From: Chara braunii
Taxonomy: Eukaryota; Streptophyta; Charophyceae; Charales; Characeae
Direction: 5' to 3'
Assembly (NCBI GenBank): GCA_003427395.1
Contig: BFEA01000300.1
Location: 1,420,398-1,468,061 of the forward strand
Length of the DNA stretch: 47,664 nucleotides
Each line of letters starts with the position of its first letter. Positions within the stretch are counted from its first letter, which is position 1. Below are positions 44,787 to 47,664 of the stretch, piece by piece. Below the pieces are notes generated by a model that was not told where the DNA came from, ran no database searches, and worked only from the letters and a program-made list of their open reading frames with translations. The position numbers were made by a program, and so were the translations under genes.

Positions 44787-46094
44787 TCAATCCATCTTTA
44801 TGCCTAACTCCGCCCACTCCGCCTCCTTGGGCAGAATCGTGCCTCGATAGACGTTGGGCACCAAGCGTCGCGACAACCTCCCTTTCAATTCATCGTGGAG
44901 CCGCGGGGCTGACGCCAGGATCTTCTTTAGGGTCATGAGATCGTTATGCCCTTCTAGCAGCCGGTCGATCACTTTCTCCACGTCAAACCCCTCCTCCAAC
45001 CGAACCGCATACTTCTTCCTTTTGGGCGGTCCGTCGCGCACGACCGGCTCGACCTCTCCCCTATCTCCCTTTTTCCGTTCCCGTTGCTCCACTCTCTGAT
45101 CCTCTTCCCTGTGCAGACTCTCGTCCTCTTCCTCCTCATTGTCGTCATCCTCCACTTCCACGATCTCTTTTCTTTTTCCTGGCTCCGGCTCCCTCCTTGG
45201 AGGTTCTTGGCTGGCGCTGACTTTGGCTTGATTTCTCGTTCGTGCTGCCTGTGTAAGCCAGGCCTGCGGAGTGAGGGGTCTCCCCATCATTCCTGATTGT
45301 GGGCACGACGCCACCACATTTACTCTGGGTCGCCCAGGCGCTGACTCCGGACCAGAGTCGTAGAGGAACACCTTGGGGATGTTAGACTTCCATTTCCTCA
45401 CTTCCTCACAGAGGCCCACCAACTTCTGTTGGTACCTCCCTATCTTATCCAGCAGGTCCTCCATTTTCCTCAACAAGACAGACGAAGGTTCCATCTTTTC
45501 TTCCTCATTCTCGTCATCTGACTCAATGATTATGGGCTCTTCCCCCTTACTTCCTCCTCGTGGCCCTTGAGTCATTTCCTCATCGCTTCCCACTTCCTCC
45601 ACCCCAATCGGTGGTTCCCCCTTTTCCTGCCATAACTTGAATTCCTCTATCTCCACCGATGGTCCTTTCTTCTCCTGCCATAGCCTGAACATGGCAGGGG
45701 GTGGCGGCCCAGCTGCCGCCCTTCGTTGGGCTTTCGCCCTCACTTGTCCAAGCCTTCTGTCAATGTCTTCCCCAAACTGATCGTAGATGTTCCCATCCAT
45801 AGTGGAGGAAATCAGCCCGCTCCTCTCGTCTTCCCGTCTTATATTACAGAACCTTATAGTGTGGCCTTGTTGGTCACAATGTTGGCAGATGGCCGTCCTC
45901 CAGTCAAAACGGGGTCTTCCATACCCCTGACTTCCCTGATCCCCCTGGCCTTGATACCCCTGGCCTTGGTACCCTTGGCCTTGGTACCCCTGGCCTTGAT
46001 TCCCTTGGCCTTGGTACCCCTGGCCTTGGTACCCCTGACCTTGATTCCCTTGGCCTTGCTACCCCTGACCTTGACCATTCCATTGCCTTCCTCT
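44787..46094 (-). pseudogene. Retrotransposon gag C-terminal part with zinc knuckle
   Basis: Same reading frame as the gag to the right, broken from it by TGA (46095) and TAG (46059). It opens with a Gly/Gln pentapeptide repeat (GYQGQ type), then CQHCDQQGHTIRFC, a CX2CX4HX4C zinc knuckle (45846-45887). A long acidic and basic region follows with two LWQEK repeats and a terminal conserved-looking helical segment (DRLLEGHNDLMTLKKILA). It ends with TGA at 44787, beyond which the protease continues in frame. Confidence 0.78.
45944..46078. repeat. 15-bp minisatellite in gag
   Basis: About nine units of TGGCCTTGGTACCCC. In the gag frame they encode GYQGQ repeats just ahead of the zinc knuckle. One unit carries the TAG stop at 46059. 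Confidence 0.9.
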
Positions 46095-47294
46095 TCAGCC
46101 GCCATTCCTGCCTCGCCCCCTTCCTCCACCCCTCCCTCCGTTGCCTTGATTGCCCTGCCCCTGGTTCCCACCTCCAGCCACGCTTCCCTGTGAACTGGGG
46201 GCGGGTGACGGTGGCGGGGACACAGGCTGGGCCTGGGTTGCGGGGTAGATGGGTGGCGGCATACTTGTTTGCGGTCCGGCTACTGGTGGCGGGCTACCCC
46301 ATGGTACGATTGCATTGATCACCGGCCAGGGCCACTGTCCGTAGGACGGCGCCCCTCCTTGCGAGGGACCCGTACTAGATGACGGAGCCGCTACATTTGA
46401 AGGGGTTGTTGTCAATGCCTGGGGCTCTTGCACTTTTCCTGATCCCCGACCGCCCTGCGCCAAGTTACGCACTTTGCGCTGGGCCTTTGTCAGGTGCTGC
46501 GGCACCGGCTCTTCCTCTTCCCAGAGTTCTTCTTGAATAGCCTCCTCTATCACCGGCTCCTTTCCTTTCACTCGGACAACCGTCACTACCCGCCTTTGCA
46601 CCACCGACTCTGTCGCATACCCCAGCTGTGCCAATACGTCTGTAACAATCCTTGTTACCCCCGGGGTCCCAGAGGCGGTCGCATCTCTTTCCTTTNTCTT
46701 CTGCCTTTGCAGGCGTACCTGACGTTGCTCCACCTGGTCCAAACACCCAACTTCCACCCCTCTGTCAATGGTGGCCCAGGTGAGCTTGGTGCTACCCCCT
46801 CCATGTCTCGTCAACTCGACGGCCTCCGATGCCGTGAGTAGCCCTAGGAAAATGACGCACTGTGCTTCCTCCGAAATCCGCGCCCTCTTCTTAAATTCTT
46901 GAACAAAGACCCCTATCGTCGTAAAATCTTCTTTATTCATTGCCTCAAAGTCCGCGGTAGTCAATAGCCCGTCTCCCAGGCGGCATTTCCTCTGCATCCC
47001 CTCCTTGAACCTCTCCCAGCTACCTTGGGCCGCATCTATGACTTTCTTCACTTCCTGGTGGTAGATGTGGAGGACATACTGAAGAATGCGTTGAAATTTT
47101 ACCACGTCCAACCACCCAACCAAAGCTTGTTCCACCCGTTCCAGCCATTCCGAGACTCTTTCCCCACAAAAGTGGAAGGTATCGACTTTAGGGATATTGC
47201 TCGGGTTCCTTCCATGTCGGTCAATGGCCGCAATAAGGTCATCGAGCGTCAGACCCTTCTTGGGACCACCCGATGCGTCGCCTCCTTGCGACAT
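46095..47294 (-). CDS. Retrotransposon gag, N-terminal part
   Basis: A 399-residue frame beginning MSQGGDASGGPKKG. Residues about 38-160 resemble a plant Retrotrans_gag capsid domain (VDTFHFCGERVSEWLERVEQAL; QGSWERFKEGMQRKCRLGDG; DFTTIGVFVQEFKKRARI). A charged linker with one N-containing codon follows, then a Pro/Gly-rich tail ending in an Arg-Gly stretch. It stops at a TGA that lies inside the continuing gag-pol frame, so the product would lack the zinc knuckle. The start is the first ATG after the primer site, about 300 bases downstream of it. Confidence 0.8.
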   Translation of the reverse strand: MSQGGDASGGPKKGLTLDDLIAAIDRHGRNPSNIPKVDTFHFCGERVSEWLERVEQALVGWLDVVKFQRILQYVLHIYHQEVKKVIDAAQGSWERFKEGMQRKCRLGDGLLTTADFEAMNKEDFTTIGVFVQEFKKRARISEEAQCVIFLGLLTASEAVELTRHGGGSTKLTWATIDRGVEVGCLDQVEQRQVRLQRQKXKERDATASGTPGVTRIVTDVLAQLGYATESVVQRRVVTVVRVKGKEPVIEEAIQEELWEEEEPVPQHLTKAQRKVRNLAQGGRGSGKVQEPQALTTTPSNVAAPSSSTGPSQGGAPSYGQWPWPVINAIVPWGSPPPVAGPQTSMPPPIYPATQAQPVSPPPSPAPSSQGSVAGGGNQGQGNQGNGGRGGGRGRGRNGG

Positions 47295-47592
47295 CTTGAC
47301 AGACCTTTCTCTTCAAGCTCGCTGATAAGAGAAAAACAAACACATCCCTTTATTCCGTATTACACCTTGACCGGTCTATTTCATCCGTCCTACCTAACCC
47401 TTAGTACTTACTTTTACCCAATGCTACGCGTTCGTCCTTCATACCTTCCCTTACTCTGGTAGGTAAATTTCCTCACCTCTACTTAGTCATTTATTATCTC
47501 TCCTCACTTTCTCGTCCTTCCTTTATGCCTTTTTTCATTCACTTCTCATACCCGGATGTCGTTCCACCAGGAACAACGGTAGGCTTTCCGTT

Positions 47593-47611
47593 ATCCCCGG
47601 CAACGGCGCCA
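47593..47611 (-). other. Primer binding site for tRNA-Asp
   Basis: The plus strand reads ATCCCCGGCAACGGCGCCA, the 3' end of plant tRNA-Asp including CCA, so the minus-strand transcript carries the complement. It lies two bases inside the LTR end at 47614, the expected place for reverse-transcription priming. Confidence 0.92.
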
Positions 47612-47613
47612 CC

Positions 47614-47664
47614 TGTCGAGCGCATCGGTCCAGCACCGCACCAGGGCAGCGCAGGACCCTCCCG
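47614..47664 (-). mobile_element. 5' LTR end of gypsy-type retrotransposon
   Basis: On the minus strand the sequence ends GATGCGCTCGACA directly before the primer site. Only 51 bp are inside the window. They match the inner ends of both arms of the giant inverted repeat with about three differences in the right arm. Confidence 0.9.

Overview
The window looks like nuclear DNA of a streptophyte (land plant or charophyte alga). The only intact protein gene is a plant-type PMT/QUASIMODO-like methyltransferase. The rest is dense with plant-style mobile DNA: an LTR retrotransposon primed by tRNA-Asp, tRNA-derived SINEs, a PIF/Harbinger-like remnant, foldback repeats and microsatellites. Two N-filled gaps and scattered single Ns show a draft assembly. 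A charophyte such as Chara is my best guess from the style of the retroelement proteins, but this is inference only.

Layout. 1-9438: a mostly non-coding stretch with CA microsatellites, two SINE copies and one intronless methyltransferase gene on the minus strand (6056-7867). 9439-37410: a very large inverted repeat. The left arm is 9439-16943 and the right arm 29676-37410, each about 7.5-7.7 kb including an N gap at the same place, separated by 12.7 kb. Each arm carries, from its outer end, a terminal TGTCGGTG sequence, two U6-snRNA-like sequences each followed by a hairpin, tandem repeats with hairpins and splice-donor-like GTAAGT, an array of eight imperfect palindromes whose stems change in a compensatory way, an N gap, an 83-codon antisense ORF, and an inner terminal module ending CTCGACA.

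The inner end of each arm matches the only visible piece (51 bp) of the LTR of the retrotransposon at the right edge of the window. Each arm begins TGTCG and ends CGACA, like an LTR. My preferred reading is that the arms are two opposite copies of an extremely long (about 7.5 kb) non-coding LTR or LTR-derived element. I found no target-site duplication or polypurine tract, so this is a hypothesis.

The 16944-29675 spacer holds older, decayed copies of the same end modules, a 692-bp palindrome, a further SINE, local tandem duplications, a CAT-repeat block and a Harbinger-like remnant. 39371-47664 is a decayed Ty3/gypsy-type element on the minus strand: LTR end, tRNA-Asp primer site, gag with zinc knuckle, protease, reverse transcriptase and RNase H. 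It continues in the same frame into a long charged region and a second zinc knuckle. No integrase was recognised. It is broken by in-frame stops, frameshifts and a deletion in reverse transcriptase. All alignments were made by eye; no identities or folding energies were computed.
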